From Psychrobacter coccoides (GTDB taxonomy: Bacteria; Pseudomonadota; Gammaproteobacteria; Pseudomonadales; Moraxellaceae), in contig NZ_JAGBKM010000002.1 of assembly GCF_017498085.1 (NCBI RefSeq), forward strand, positions 124,896-188,895: a stretch of DNA of 64,000 nt. The letters are read 5' to 3'. Position numbers and translations under genes: made by a program. Under the pieces are notes generated by a model. It ran no database searches. It was not told the DNA's origin and saw only the letters and a list, made by a program, of their open reading frames with translations. Of the stretch, positions 1 through 8,087 are shown one piece after another (the first letter of the stretch is position 1; every line of letters begins with the position of its first letter).

Positions 1-95
1 TAGGTAATATCCCGATATTATCTGCGCTATTTTCCTTGTTTGACGGCAATTTATCTCATTTTTATCTCCATTTTTAAAATGAGGACAAGCCCTAG
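1..95 (+). repeat. MITE-like element, copy A (right part only)
   Basis: These bases match the last 95 of a 176-bp element that occurs complete at 36843-37018, 52358-52533 and 59825-60000. The left end lies outside the window. The right end closes with GAGGACAAGCCCTAG, one base different from the end of the 59825 copy. An inner inverted repeat, AATATC and GATATT around CC, is present. It has no coding capacity and lies just upstream of the TPM-domain gene. Confidence 0.85.
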
Positions 96-173
96 CACAA
101 ATATAACAAATAAAAATGATTTGCCATCACCCGAGACAGTAGTTTGCAACAGCACATTTGAGGATATAATATC

Positions 174-704
174 ATGGCACAAAACAACGAACCCTCATCA
201 CAGGTAAGCTTTGCCCGCTTATGGCGTCAAGTCTTGTTTGTCCCGATGCTGCACAGCAAGTGGCTCACAGCAGAGGCCAAGGCACGTTTGACGATGAAGG
301 TAGCAGAGGCAGAGCGAGGCCACCGAGGCGAGGTGTTTTTAATCATAGAAAACCATCTGCCTATTCAGTCTGCTTACTATATCGACTGTCGTGAGCGTGC
401 TGTTGATTTGTTTAGTGAGTATCGGGTATGGGATACCGAAGAAAATACTGGCGTGCTGGTGTATGTCAATATCTGTGAGCATAAATTAGAGATTGTCGCT
501 GATCGAGGTATCAGTGCTCATGTCAGTCCGACAGTATGGCATGCGATGTGTGAAAAAGCAGTGACGGGTATTGGCAATCAAAAAATGGAAGAAAGTCTAA
601 GCGACTTGCTGAATGAAGTAGGACAGCTGCTGCGTCAATATTATCACCTAGAGCATGATCCAGCAGGTAATGAGCTGTCTGATACGGTAGTCTTTTTAAA
701 ATAG
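174..704 (+). CDS. TPM-domain protein, cytoplasmic (YgcG/LemA-associated type)
   Basis: The 176-aa product fits the TPM domain family (PF04536), roughly residues 40-155, with the typical run of a secondary-structure-rich segment ending in an ENTGVLVYV strand and a later RGISAHV segment. No signal peptide or C-terminal Gly/Ser-rich membrane tail is seen, unlike secreted YgcG. It therefore looks like the short soluble type that often follows lemA and ygcG in Pseudomonadales; those genes would lie upstream, outside the window. The biochemical role of such proteins is unsettled; plant relatives have phosphatase activity and act in photosystem II repair. The start has modest Shine-Dalgarno support (GAGGAT). 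The next gene starts 43 bp downstream and could be co-transcribed. Confidence 0.8.
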   Translation: MAQNNEPSSQVSFARLWRQVLFVPMLHSKWLTAEAKARLTMKVAEAERGHRGEVFLIIENHLPIQSAYYIDCRERAVDLFSEYRVWDTEENTGVLVYVNICEHKLEIVADRGISAHVSPTVWHAMCEKAVTGIGNQKMEESLSDLLNEVGQLLRQYYHLEHDPAGNELSDTVVFLK

Positions 705-747
705 CGTTAGATTAAAGTAGCTTGAGAGCAGAGAAAACGAGAATATA

Positions 748-1752
748 ATGATTGAGTTGATAAAAAAACTACCGAAAGCTGAGTTGCATTTACATATCGA
801 AGGCTCGTTAGAACCTGAGCTTATGTTTGAGCTGGCTGCAAAAAACAACATACAGATTCCTTATAAAAGTATTGAAGATGTACGCCATGCCTATAACTTT
901 ACCAATCTACAGACTTTTTTAGACATTTATTATGCTGGTGCCAATGTCCTTATTACCAAGGATGATTTCTACGATTTGACGTGGGCGTATATCCTAAAGT
1001 GCGTAGAAGACAATGTCATTCATACTGAGATATTTTTTGATCCACAGACACACACCTCAAGAGGTATTGCCTTTGAAACGGTGATAACAGGGATAAACGA
1101 CGCTTTAGTGGATGCCAAAAAACAATACGGCATCACCTCCTGTATCATCATGTGTTTTTTAAGACACTTGTCACAGCAAGCCGCTTTTGAGACGTTAGAA
1201 GAAGCGTTACCCTTTAAAGAGTACATTACGGCAGTGGGTCTTGACTCTTCAGAGCTTGGTAATCCGCCGTCAAAGTTTACACAGGTATTCAAAAAAGCGA
1301 AAGCTGAAGGTTTTAAGCTGGTGGCGCACGCAGGTGAAGAAGGTGATTTTACTTATATTAATGAAGCACTAGACCTGCTGGGTATCGATAGAATTGATCA
1401 TGGCGTGCAATCTATCCATAGCGCTGCACTGATGCAAAGACTAAAAAGCGAACAAATTCCGCTCACTGTTTGCCCAAACTCAAATATCGAATTAAAGGTC
1501 TTTGAAAGCTATACAGAACACAATATCAAAGCGCTTCTGGACTACGGCTTAAATGTCAGTGTCCATTCAGATGATCCCGCTTATTTTAAAGGCTATATCA
1601 ATCAAAACTTTATCAACTTATATGAACATTTAGCCTTGTCAAAAAACGACATCATTACCTTAGTAAAAAATGCCTTTAGCTCGTCGTTTATCACTGACGA
1701 ACTGAAACAGCAGTATTTAGCTCAGGTTGATCTGGTGCTTGAGACGATATAG
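748..1752 (+). CDS. add: Adenosine deaminase family protein, possibly adenine deaminase
   Basis: This 334-aa metal-dependent hydrolase has the full amidohydrolase metal site: HLH at residues 14-16, His194 and Glu197 in HAGEE, His218 in DHGV, and Asp275-Asp276 after His273. The family deaminates adenosine or adenine to inosine or hypoxanthine in purine salvage. The overall sequence (HIEGSLEPELMFELA, FFDPQTHT, LDSSELGNPPSKF) resembles the Pseudomonas and fungal Aah1-like branch, some members of which were shown to prefer adenine. Adenine deaminase is therefore a real alternative to the usual adenosine deaminase name. Length is normal for the family. The protein should be soluble. It ends 23 bp before the end of the convergent cobB gene. 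Confidence 0.88.
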   Translation: MIELIKKLPKAELHLHIEGSLEPELMFELAAKNNIQIPYKSIEDVRHAYNFTNLQTFLDIYYAGANVLITKDDFYDLTWAYILKCVEDNVIHTEIFFDPQTHTSRGIAFETVITGINDALVDAKKQYGITSCIIMCFLRHLSQQAAFETLEEALPFKEYITAVGLDSSELGNPPSKFTQVFKKAKAEGFKLVAHAGEEGDFTYINEALDLLGIDRIDHGVQSIHSAALMQRLKSEQIPLTVCPNSNIELKVFESYTEHNIKALLDYGLNVSVHSDDPAYFKGYINQNFINLYEHLALSKNDIITLVKNAFSSSFITDELKQQYLAQVDLVLETI

Positions 1753-1774
1753 CCCATGTAGCCTAAAGAGGCAA

Positions 1775-2569
1775 TTACGTAGTGATTTGCTGTACTAACA
1801 ACGGCATCACAACCCCCGCCTTTTCGGCTAAAGTAATATCAACCATCGTGTTGGGCGTGGGGTTAGGGTTTATCTCAATCAGCTTGGCACCATTCTGCTG
1901 GGCTAGATGAGCCAGACTCGCCGCAGGATATACCAAACTTGATGTGCCAATACTCATAAATACATCACAGTTGGCGGCAGCCTCTTCTGCTGTTTGCCAA
2001 GCTTGCACAGGTAGCGCCTCACCAAACCAAACGATATCGGGTCTGATATAACCACCGCACTGCGCACAAGTGATCAGCTCATCATCAAAGCGGGCGTCTT
2101 TACTGCCGCTCGGCGCTTCGGTGTCTTGGGTAACAGGACTACCACAGTCATGACAGCGATTACGCCATAAATGACCATGCAGATGGGTGGCACTACTGCC
2201 TGCCTGCTCATGTAAGTCATCAACATTTTGTGTGACCAAGGTGATGCGCTGCTGACCTTTCTTTGCAGCATGCTGCCATTTTGCGAGAGCAATATGGGCA
2301 GGGTTTGGCTTTTTTTCGTGTACCAAGGCCCTGCGCCATTGATACCATGACCAGACCAGTTTTGGATCCTGTTCGAACGCTGTCGGTGTGGCCAAGTCCT
2401 CCGCTTGGTAGTTTTCCCACAGCCCAGTTTGTTTATCACGAAAAGTCGGAATGCCGCTTTCGGCGGATATACCGGCACCGGTCAAGATACAAATATTTGA
2501 TTGAGTGGCCAGTAATTTAGCGGCACGCTCTACTTCTGCTATTAACTCTGGTGACAATTCTGCTACCAT
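1775..2569 (-). CDS. cobB: NAD-dependent protein deacylase, Sir2 family (CobB)
   Basis: The 264-aa product carries the sirtuin signatures in order: GAGISAESGIPTFRD for NAD binding, TQNVDDLHE, the catalytic His in LHGHLW, a four-cysteine zinc site (CHDC and CAQC), and RPDIVWFGE. These enzymes remove acetyl or other acyl groups from lysines, using NAD and releasing O-acyl-ADP-ribose and nicotinamide. A typical target is acetyl-CoA synthetase. The zinc module is complete and length is normal. It converges with the deaminase gene and diverges from the small anchored protein that begins 37 bp beyond its start. Confidence 0.93.
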   Translation of the reverse strand: MVAELSPELIAEVERAAKLLATQSNICILTGAGISAESGIPTFRDKQTGLWENYQAEDLATPTAFEQDPKLVWSWYQWRRALVHEKKPNPAHIALAKWQHAAKKGQQRITLVTQNVDDLHEQAGSSATHLHGHLWRNRCHDCGSPVTQDTEAPSGSKDARFDDELITCAQCGGYIRPDIVWFGEALPVQAWQTAEEAAANCDVFMSIGTSSLVYPAASLAHLAQQNGAKLIEINPNPTPNTMVDITLAEKAGVVMPLLVQQITT

Positions 2570-2605
2570 GACATAACCCTTAATCAGTAATGGATATCTC
2601 CTTCT

Positions 2606-2974
2606 ATGATAGACGGAATTTGGTGGCTTGTCATATTGTTGGCCGTGGTTGCGATACTATGGTTCGTCGCACATCTTCGAGGCAAAGTAGAAAGTAGCGC
2701 CCACAATGATCCGCAATCAACGATTAAAAAGACCTCACCCAATGATGCTTTACAAAAAACGGCAGTTATTTTGCAGCGACACTTCCCAAGCTATCGTGTG
2801 ACTCGTAGGTCAAATCATTTACTCCTCGTAAAGCAAGACAAAAAGATAGCGATGATCACCATTGATAAAAACATTGCGGTAGGACAGCGCCGTTTAGGGG
2901 AGGTGCCTATTATTAACTATCATCGTGTACCCAATCGGGCGCAGCTGTCTGCAAGCCTACAGTTTGTAGAGTAA
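2606..2974 (+). CDS. Small membrane-anchored protein of unknown function
   Basis: The 122-aa product opens with one hydrophobic segment (about residues 5-23), then a positively charged, polar stretch and a compact domain from about residue 45. That domain contains two strands (HLLLVKQDKKIAMITID) and ends in LQFVE. I do not recognise the family. The layout suggests an inner-membrane anchor with a small cytoplasmic domain. An SD-like AAGG is not obvious; the ATG used is the first in frame after the cobB divergent spacer. It is probably transcribed from a promoter shared face-to-face with cobB. A real gene is likely because the frame is open, the N-terminus is plausible and no other frame competes. 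Confidence 0.6.
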   Translation: MIDGIWWLVILLAVVAILWFVAHLRGKVESSAHNDPQSTIKKTSPNDALQKTAVILQRHFPSYRVTRRSNHLLLVKQDKKIAMITIDKNIAVGQRRLGEVPIINYHRVPNRAQLSASLQFVE

Positions 2975-2995
2975 GCTGAAGAGAAGGCGTTGACA

Positions 2996-3031
2996 GCGCA
3001 TCACAGACAGGATTGGTGTCTGATAATGCGC
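2996..3031. other. Two-part inverted repeat (hairpin) of unknown role
   Basis: GCGCAT at the left pairs with ATGCGC at the right, and CAGACA pairs with TGTCTG inside, with small bulges and a 7-nt loop. No T-tract follows on either strand, so it is not a normal intrinsic terminator. It lies between the end of the anchored protein gene and the end of the 27-aa membrane protein gene on the other strand. Confidence 0.5.
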
Positions 3032-3054
3032 TTATGGCGTTAGATAGTATGTTT

Positions 3055-3138
3055 TTAGCGGCTTATTATGAGCCAGATGATAATAGCAGCCCAGAAGATA
3101 GAAGCAACGGCCAACGCCGTTATGTAAAAGATACTCAT
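3055..3138 (-). CDS. 27-aa single-span membrane protein, paralogue 1
   Basis: The minus strand encodes a 27-residue peptide beginning MSIFYITALAVASIFWAA, continuing as an unbroken hydrophobic helix and ending in Ser-Arg. A clear Shine-Dalgarno (AGGAGAG) sits about 4 nt before the ATG. A second gene about 170 bp away (3308-3394) encodes a 28-aa relative with the same first nine residues and the same Phe-Trp-Ala pattern, so the reading frame is conserved between two copies. That conservation plus the ribosome sites make both convincing. I recognise no family. Size and topology recall small subunits of membrane complexes such as CydX or KdpF, but the sequences do not match those and no such complex is encoded nearby. 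Confidence 0.7.
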   Translation of the reverse strand: MSIFYITALAVASIFWAAIIIWLIISR

Positions 3139-3307
3139 TATCTCTCCTAGCCTCGGAGCTCTGATGCGACGGGTTAATACTGAGTTTGGATAAATATATT
3201 GGTAGCGAAACTGTTAGTGATGTACTAAGGCGCTACAAAAGCTTGGTAAAAATGGCTTTACTAAACCGTCTTTGCTTGGTTTAAGTGCGCCTAATACGTG
3301 TAAAAAA

Positions 3308-3394
3308 CTATCTTTTTAGTCTAAACAGCCAAACTGTCATAAAAGCCCAAAAAATGAATGCTACTGTTAACGCAGTGATATAAAAGATGCTCAT
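3308..3394 (-). CDS. 28-aa single-span membrane protein, paralogue 2
   Basis: This is the paralogue of the gene at 3055-3138. It begins MSIFYITALTVAFIFWAF, spans the membrane once, and ends with a basic tail (RLKR) that predicts a cytoplasmic C-terminus. A strong AGGGGA ribosome site precedes the ATG. The two genes differ at many third codon positions (TAC/TAT for Tyr5, ATA/ATC for Ile6, TTG/TTA for Leu9) while the N-terminal residues stay the same, which points to selection on protein. The region just before the two starts is also alike (CTAGGAGAG against CTAGGGGAA), indicating an old tandem duplication. Function unknown. Confidence 0.7.
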   Translation of the reverse strand: MSIFYITALTVAFIFWAFMTVWLFRLKR

Positions 3395-3948
3395 GGTTTT
3401 CCCCTAGTTTCAGATCTCACGTAATGTACAAGACGTCCTGTCAGATTATTTAATTCATAAAAAATTACGCAGTTACAACGACTTTGTTGTAGCTATGTTT
3501 TTATTACAGCAATTAATATGCCAACATGACAGATAAAAGGGGTTGTTTATAAATAATTACTTAATACATTCTATTAATATCATTATTTTTAAGATTAACG
3601 GGCCTTATATCCGATGAACGGACTGTTGGCCTATTTTATTTGTTTCTATTATGTTAAGCAACTGTTTTCATAAAATAATTAGGTAAGTCGTCTGTTAACT
3701 GAATATGGCGTTATTAAAGACTTTAAGCGGATCAACAGATCCTAAGCAATAAAAAAGAAGAAACCTCAGGCTTAGGAGCAATATAGACAAAATTTGGCAG
3801 TATGACATTATTTGGCACAGGAAATGGCAAGGTGTTATCTACTAGCAAGCAGCCTGAATAAGAAACTTAAACAACACAAAGTGATGCTTAGGTCATCAAA
3901 CCAAAGCATGGGGAAAAAGATAAGGGGAACGGTTGGCGTACTAATAAA
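3395..3948. other. Gene-poor spacer before tRNA-Arg
   Basis: No convincing protein-coding frame is seen here. The DNA is AT-rich. It holds the promoter region of the small membrane protein pair (minus strand). About 3741-3776 there is a weak inverted repeat (CCTAAGC and GCTTAGG), which on the minus strand surrounds a T-rich run and could end the tRNA-Arg transcript; the support is poor. An inverted repeat with GGCC ends and TCCG/CGGA arms lies near 3600-3632. Confidence 0.5.
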
Positions 3949-4025
3949 TGGTGCGCTCGGCGGGAATCGAACCCACGACCCTCGGCTTCGGAAACCGATA
4001 CTCTATCCAACTGAGCTACGAGCGC
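3949..4025 (-). tRNA. tRNA-Arg (anticodon CCG)
   Basis: On the minus strand the 77-nt sequence folds as a standard cloverleaf: 7-bp acceptor stem GCGCTCG with CGAGCGC, D arm, anticodon stem TCGGT with GCCGA closing the loop TTCCGAA, and a T arm with GGTTCGATTCC. The anticodon CCG reads CGG arginine codons. The 3' CCA is encoded. It stands alone, with no other tRNA next to it. Confidence 0.96.
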
Positions 4026-4385
4026 ATATTTTGACTGAACTACTGTTTTAAACGAATACGGTATAGAGTGAAGTATTCTGAGCAGTACAGGATGTCGAAA
4101 AATAAAGACCGCTTAGTCTAACAAATAAAAGTCATAAAGCCAATATTCAATGCTGATAGGAGATGTTTTTTACGAAAAAACAAGATAGTCCGTAAACAGG
4201 CATGGCAATCTACCCGTCTTTTCCCTTATAATGTCAGGGAGAATACACATTTAATATCACCGATTACGAATGTGCACACGAGAGAAATGACGTTTTGTGT
4301 TGACTACTATAAGTGGCCATAACAAGATAAGCGGCATTGCTCAATTGTGTCAGCCATTTGTATATGTAATAAGAGAACGTGACGA
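4026..4385. other. Spacer between tRNA-Arg and the cytochrome c gene
   Basis: No gene is seen. It should contain the minus-strand tRNA promoter and the plus-strand cytochrome promoter. A TTGACT near 4299 and a TATATG near 4361 are possible elements, but spacing to partners is not good enough to assign one. Confidence 0.4.
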
Positions 4386-5018
4386 ATGAGAAAAGTAGTT
4401 ATGTTATCGGCAGCTGCCATTCTAGGAATCGCTAGTATCGCGGTGAGCCAAGCTGAAGATACTGCAGACACGCCTATAGCCACCTCTGAAGTGGTAGAAA
4501 CGCAAGCAGTGGCTGAAGGGGAAGAGGTCTCTGCTGAAGAAACCACTGAGGCAGAGGTCGCAGCTGATGATACTGAAGAGGCAGACGCTGATGAAGAGGC
4601 TGTACAGGCGGCTGCTGATGAAGAACCGCCAATTCCGCAAGATACGCCACAAGTACAGAAGTTGGTCGCCTTGTATCCTAATTTAATCGCACGTATCCAG
4701 CCAGTTGGCCGTGTGTGCTTTGAGGGCGAGACTTGTGATGTGACTGCACGTGCAGCGAGTGCTTCAGCTGATGGGGGCCCTCGTGATGGCGCTAGTGTCT
4801 ATAATGCTGTTTGTCAAACTTGTCATGGCGCAGGCTTACTAGGCTCTCCAGTGTTTGGGGATGCAGGGGCATGGGGTCCACGTATCGCCAAAGGTATTGA
4901 TACGCTTTATGACCACTCTATCAATGGCTTTAATGCCATGCCCGCCAAAGGTGGCGCTGATATTCCTGATGAGGAAGTACAAAACGCAGTAGATTACATG
5001 GTTAGTGAAGCAAGCTAA
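4386..5018 (+). CDS. Periplasmic class I cytochrome c (cytochrome c5 type)
   Basis: The 210-aa precursor starts with a signal peptide (about residues 1-23, cleavage near VSQA-ED). An unusually acidic Ala/Glu/Asp linker of about 60 residues follows, then one c-type haem domain of about 120 residues. The haem motif is CQTCH; the likely sixth ligand is Met in NAMPAKGG, the pattern of cytochrome c5. Such proteins carry electrons in the periplasm, typically to terminal oxidases. A second cysteine pair (VCFEGETC) lies about 40 residues before the haem motif and may form a disulfide. The gene appears monocistronic, with a strong terminator downstream. Confidence 0.88.
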   Translation: MRKVVMLSAAAILGIASIAVSQAEDTADTPIATSEVVETQAVAEGEEVSAEETTEAEVAADDTEEADADEEAVQAAADEEPPIPQDTPQVQKLVALYPNLIARIQPVGRVCFEGETCDVTARAASASADGGPRDGASVYNAVCQTCHGAGLLGSPVFGDAGAWGPRIAKGIDTLYDHSINGFNAMPAKGGADIPDEEVQNAVDYMVSEAS

Positions 5019-5079
5019 TTTGTTTTTTTAGAGACAAAGATAGCATGACTACTGGTATAAATTTGTCTCGTATGACCAG

Positions 5080-5113
5080 ACGCCTATTTCATTTTATGAG
5101 ATAGGCGTTTTTT
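5080..5113 (+). terminator. Intrinsic terminator after the cytochrome c gene
   Basis: ACGCCTAT pairs with ATAGGCGT, and the stem continues inward through TTCAT and ATGAG to a 3-nt loop. A run of T residues follows directly. Confidence 0.9.
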
Positions 5114-5264
5114 ATGATGAGTATTATCAATAGGATACTTCTAATATAATGAAGTTGAAATTCAGTGGTAGCAGCCTCATTTTATGCTATTACACGTTAC
5201 ATTCTATGCGTTTTATTTAAACCCTTGTCCATAAAACTTATCACTAATAAATAAAGAGGTATTC

Positions 5265-6227
5265 ATGTCTGAGGCACCAGCGCTTGCTATCAAAAACCTA
5301 TCTAAAACCTATGATAATGGTTTTACGGCACTTAAGGATGTCACTCTGACCGTACCACAAGGCGGTTTTTTTGCATTGCTTGGGCCAAATGGTGCTGGTA
5401 AGTCAACGATGATTGGTATTATTAGCTCGCTGTTTAAGCCGACGACTGGCAGTGTGCATATTTTTGGCACCGACCTTTTGGCCAACCCCTCACTTGCAAA
5501 ACAATATCTTGGCGTTGTACCGCAAGAGTTTAATTTTAACCAGTTTGAAAAGGTTGAGGACATTTTAATCACCCAAGCAGGCTACTTTGGAATTCCTGCT
5601 AAAGAAGCCAAACCTCGAGCTGAGCGTCTGCTAAAGGCGCTAGGCTTGTGGGATAAGCGCCGAAATATGTCACGTGAGCTATCAGGGGGTATGAAGCGGC
5701 GTTTGATGATCGCACGAGCCTTGATACATAAACCCAAGCTGCTTATCTTAGACGAGCCAACGGCTGGTGTAGATATTGAGCTGCGCCGCTCTATGTGGGA
5801 GTTTATGCAGCAAATCAATATCGAAGAAAACACTACGATTATTCTGACCACGCACTACTTAGAGGAAGCAGAGCAGCTGTGTAAACGCATTGCTATTTTA
5901 GATCATGGTGAGATTCGTATTAATACCGAGATGAAGGATCTGCTCGCTCAGCTGTCTGTTGAGACTTTTGTACTGGATGTCAGTGCACCGCTTACGCAGC
6001 CCGTACAGCTGTCTGGTGTCACGGCAGTGACACAGCCTGATGATCTGACTATTGAGGTGACGCTGACAGAGGGTGAGTCGTTAAATGGTGTGTTCACTCA
6101 ACTGTCTGAGCAGGGTGTTAGTATTGCAAGTATGCGCAACAAATCAAATCGTTTAGAAGAGCTGTTTATGCGTTTGGTAGACCAAAACATTCAAAATGAA
6201 GACACTATGAAGGAGTCAGGGTTATGA
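5265..6227 (+). CDS. yadG: ABC exporter ATP-binding protein (YadG-like)
   Basis: The 320-aa protein is a complete ABC ATPase: Walker A GPNGAGKST at 40-48, Q-loop Gln87 in VVPQEF, signature LSGGMKRR at 139-146, Walker B LLILDEP at 159-165 and the switch His at 197 in TTHYLEE. About 90 residues of a C-terminal extension follow, typical of the drug/polysaccharide-type exporter ATPases (DRA/CcmA-like group). It energises export through the permease encoded next, with which it overlaps by 4 bp (ATGA), so the two are translationally coupled. Substrate is unknown. The start follows an AAAGAGG ribosome site. Confidence 0.88.
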   Translation: MSEAPALAIKNLSKTYDNGFTALKDVTLTVPQGGFFALLGPNGAGKSTMIGIISSLFKPTTGSVHIFGTDLLANPSLAKQYLGVVPQEFNFNQFEKVEDILITQAGYFGIPAKEAKPRAERLLKALGLWDKRRNMSRELSGGMKRRLMIARALIHKPKLLILDEPTAGVDIELRRSMWEFMQQINIEENTTIILTTHYLEEAEQLCKRIAILDHGEIRINTEMKDLLAQLSVETFVLDVSAPLTQPVQLSGVTAVTQPDDLTIEVTLTEGESLNGVFTQLSEQGVSIASMRNKSNRLEELFMRLVDQNIQNEDTMKESGL

Positions 6228-7033
6228 ACAAGAAAATAATAGTAGACCCTAATGAAACCATGTCATGGTCTAAAAAGTGGATTGCTTTTCGTACTATTTT
6301 GCTTAAAGAGATTCGCCGTATTTTGCGCATCTGGCCACAGACCTTATTGCCTCCTGTGATTACGATGACGCTCTATTTTGTTATCTTTGGTAGAATGATA
6401 GGAGATAGGGTTGGTGAGATGGGCGGCGTGCCCTATATGCAATTTATTGTCCCCGGTCTTATCATGATGGCGGTCATTACTAACAGCTACTCGAACGTGG
6501 TTTCAAGCTTTTTTAGTGCCAAATTCACTGCCAGTATTGAAGAGTTATTGGTATCTCCTGTTTCTAAGCACGCTATTTTGATGGGTTATATCAGCGGCGG
6601 TATATTTCGTGGATTAACGATTGCTATTATTGTCTCGATTGTGGCGCTGTTCTTTACTGACCTTGGCATTGAGCACTTATTTGTCACCATTTTTACTGTG
6701 CTCGGTACGTCGATTTTGTTTTCGCTTGGCGGGTTTATTAATGCGGTTTTTGCGCGTTCTTTTGATGATATCTCTATCATTCCAAGCTTTGTACTGACGC
6801 CTCTGACCTTTTTGGGTGGGGTGTTTTATTCGATGGAAGACTTGTCAGAGTTTTGGCAAAATGTCTCACTGCTAAACCCTATCGTCTATATGGTTAACTC
6901 GTTTCGCTATGGTATCTTGGGATATTCCGATGTAAACGTTTTTTATTCAATGGCTGCTATTTTTGCCTTTTGTATCGTGTTTTATTTCCTTGCTTATCGT
7001 TTATTAAGTGATGGGTCGCGAGTACGTCTGTAA
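6224..7033 (+). CDS. yadH: ABC exporter permease, ABC-2 type (YadH-like)
   Basis: The 269-aa product has about six hydrophobic segments and the ABC-2 permease pattern: a basic cytoplasmic N-terminus, a conserved FIVPGLIMMAVITNSYSN region, the ELLVSPVSK coupling segment and PLTFLGGVFYS. It forms the membrane channel for the ATPase encoded just upstream, probably as a dimer. Close relatives in E. coli are YadH proteins, whose substrate is not established. Length is normal. No substrate-binding or membrane-fusion gene is nearby, which fits an exporter. Confidence 0.87.
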   Translation: MNKKIIVDPNETMSWSKKWIAFRTILLKEIRRILRIWPQTLLPPVITMTLYFVIFGRMIGDRVGEMGGVPYMQFIVPGLIMMAVITNSYSNVVSSFFSAKFTASIEELLVSPVSKHAILMGYISGGIFRGLTIAIIVSIVALFFTDLGIEHLFVTIFTVLGTSILFSLGGFINAVFARSFDDISIIPSFVLTPLTFLGGVFYSMEDLSEFWQNVSLLNPIVYMVNSFRYGILGYSDVNVFYSMAAIFAFCIVFYFLAYRLLSDGSRVRL

Positions 7034-7085
7034 TTCTTCTTAATTAGAAGGTGTTGCATTTAACAGTTTTGCTTTAGGAAGCACC

Positions 7086-7940
7086 ATGAGTATTCACGGT
7101 ATTTTAGGTCAGCAGACCAATAACTATCCTACTGAATATAGCCCAGAAACCCTTTATCCTATTGAGCGTTGTTTAGGGCGCACGGCGATCGGTTGGGATG
7201 ATGAGAGGTTGGCAGTCGGTGTAGACTGGTGGCAGGCGTTTGAGATGTCTTGGCTGAATGAGCAAGGCATTTCACAAGTGGCCATGGCACGTTTGAGTAT
7301 TCCTGCAAGCTCGCCTTATATCATTGAGTCCAAATCGCTTAAGCTGTACTTTAACAGCTTGAACTTTACTGAGTTTGCGAGCTGGCAAGCAGTAGAACAA
7401 CTCATAGCCACAGACTTATCTCATTGCCTGCAAACAGAGGTACAGGTTGAGCTGTTTGCTTTGGATGATGAGACGTCAAGCCTGGCTGTGACTCGGCCAG
7501 ATGGCGTTTGTATTGATAATGCACTGACCGACAGCAGCAGTAAGGTGGCATTGAGTGAGCATCCCGATGCGACTTTATTACGAGTCGCTAATACCAACGC
7601 TATAAACCAAGATAAACCTGATCATTTTTATTCGCACTTGCTGCGTAGTAACTGCCCGGTGACCAATCAGCCAGATTGGGGGACGCTATCGGTTTCGATA
7701 ACGACGGATAAGACGATTGATAAAGCCAGTATGCTGCGCTATATTCTAAGCTTTCGTCAACACAATGGCTTTCACGAGCAATGTGTCGAGCAAGTGTTTG
7801 CTGACCTAAGCGAGTACTATGACCCCAGTGCCTTGATAGTTAGAGCCTGGTATACACGACGTGGCGGTATCGATATCAACCCGTGCCGAGTGAGTGATAT
7901 GAGCTTGTTGCCGCAGCCCAGTCGTCTTGTTCGCCAGTAG
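7086..7940 (+). CDS. queF: NADPH-dependent 7-cyano-7-deazaguanine reductase (QueF)
   Basis: QueF reduces preQ0 to preQ1, the last free-base step of queuosine synthesis, using two NADPH. The 284-aa length identifies the long, two-domain form found in gammaproteobacteria. The QueF motif ESKSLKLYFNSLN lies in the N-terminal half, and the catalytic Cys190 sits in SNCPVTNQPDWG in the second half, followed by the conserved FHEQCVE segment with substrate-binding Glu. An AGGAAG ribosome site precedes the ATG. queG, which acts later in the same pathway, is found at 58471-59706. An IS1341-type element is inserted just downstream. Confidence 0.95.
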   Translation: MSIHGILGQQTNNYPTEYSPETLYPIERCLGRTAIGWDDERLAVGVDWWQAFEMSWLNEQGISQVAMARLSIPASSPYIIESKSLKLYFNSLNFTEFASWQAVEQLIATDLSHCLQTEVQVELFALDDETSSLAVTRPDGVCIDNALTDSSSKVALSEHPDATLLRVANTNAINQDKPDHFYSHLLRSNCPVTNQPDWGTLSVSITTDKTIDKASMLRYILSFRQHNGFHEQCVEQVFADLSEYYDPSALIVRAWYTRRGGIDINPCRVSDMSLLPQPSRLVRQ

Positions 7941-7991
7941 GCATAACCTACTTGTTCGGCCGATTGCTTCTTATCACCTATCGCCGTAAAA

Positions 7992-8011
7992 CCACCCACT
8001 TCAGGGGGTGG
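7992..8011 (+). repeat. Left-end subterminal hairpin of the IS1341-type element
   Basis: CCACCC pairs with GGGTGG around a short loop. Imperfect hairpins at this place are what TnpA recognises in single-stranded IS200/IS605 ends. A second small inverted repeat containing CACG and CGTG follows near 8021-8036. Confidence 0.6.
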
Positions 8012-8087
8012 ATATAAGGCGACACGTACTGTCGTGAGTAGTGTTTAAAGGGTTGTAAGTTAAAATTACCCTCGCCATACTAAAGGT

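Noticed and set aside
3812..4051. 79-codon plus-strand frame containing the GGNRTHDPRL pattern
   Set aside because: It is a readthrough of the opposite strand of tRNA-Arg(CCG), a well-known annotation artefact. No ribosome site or family supports it.
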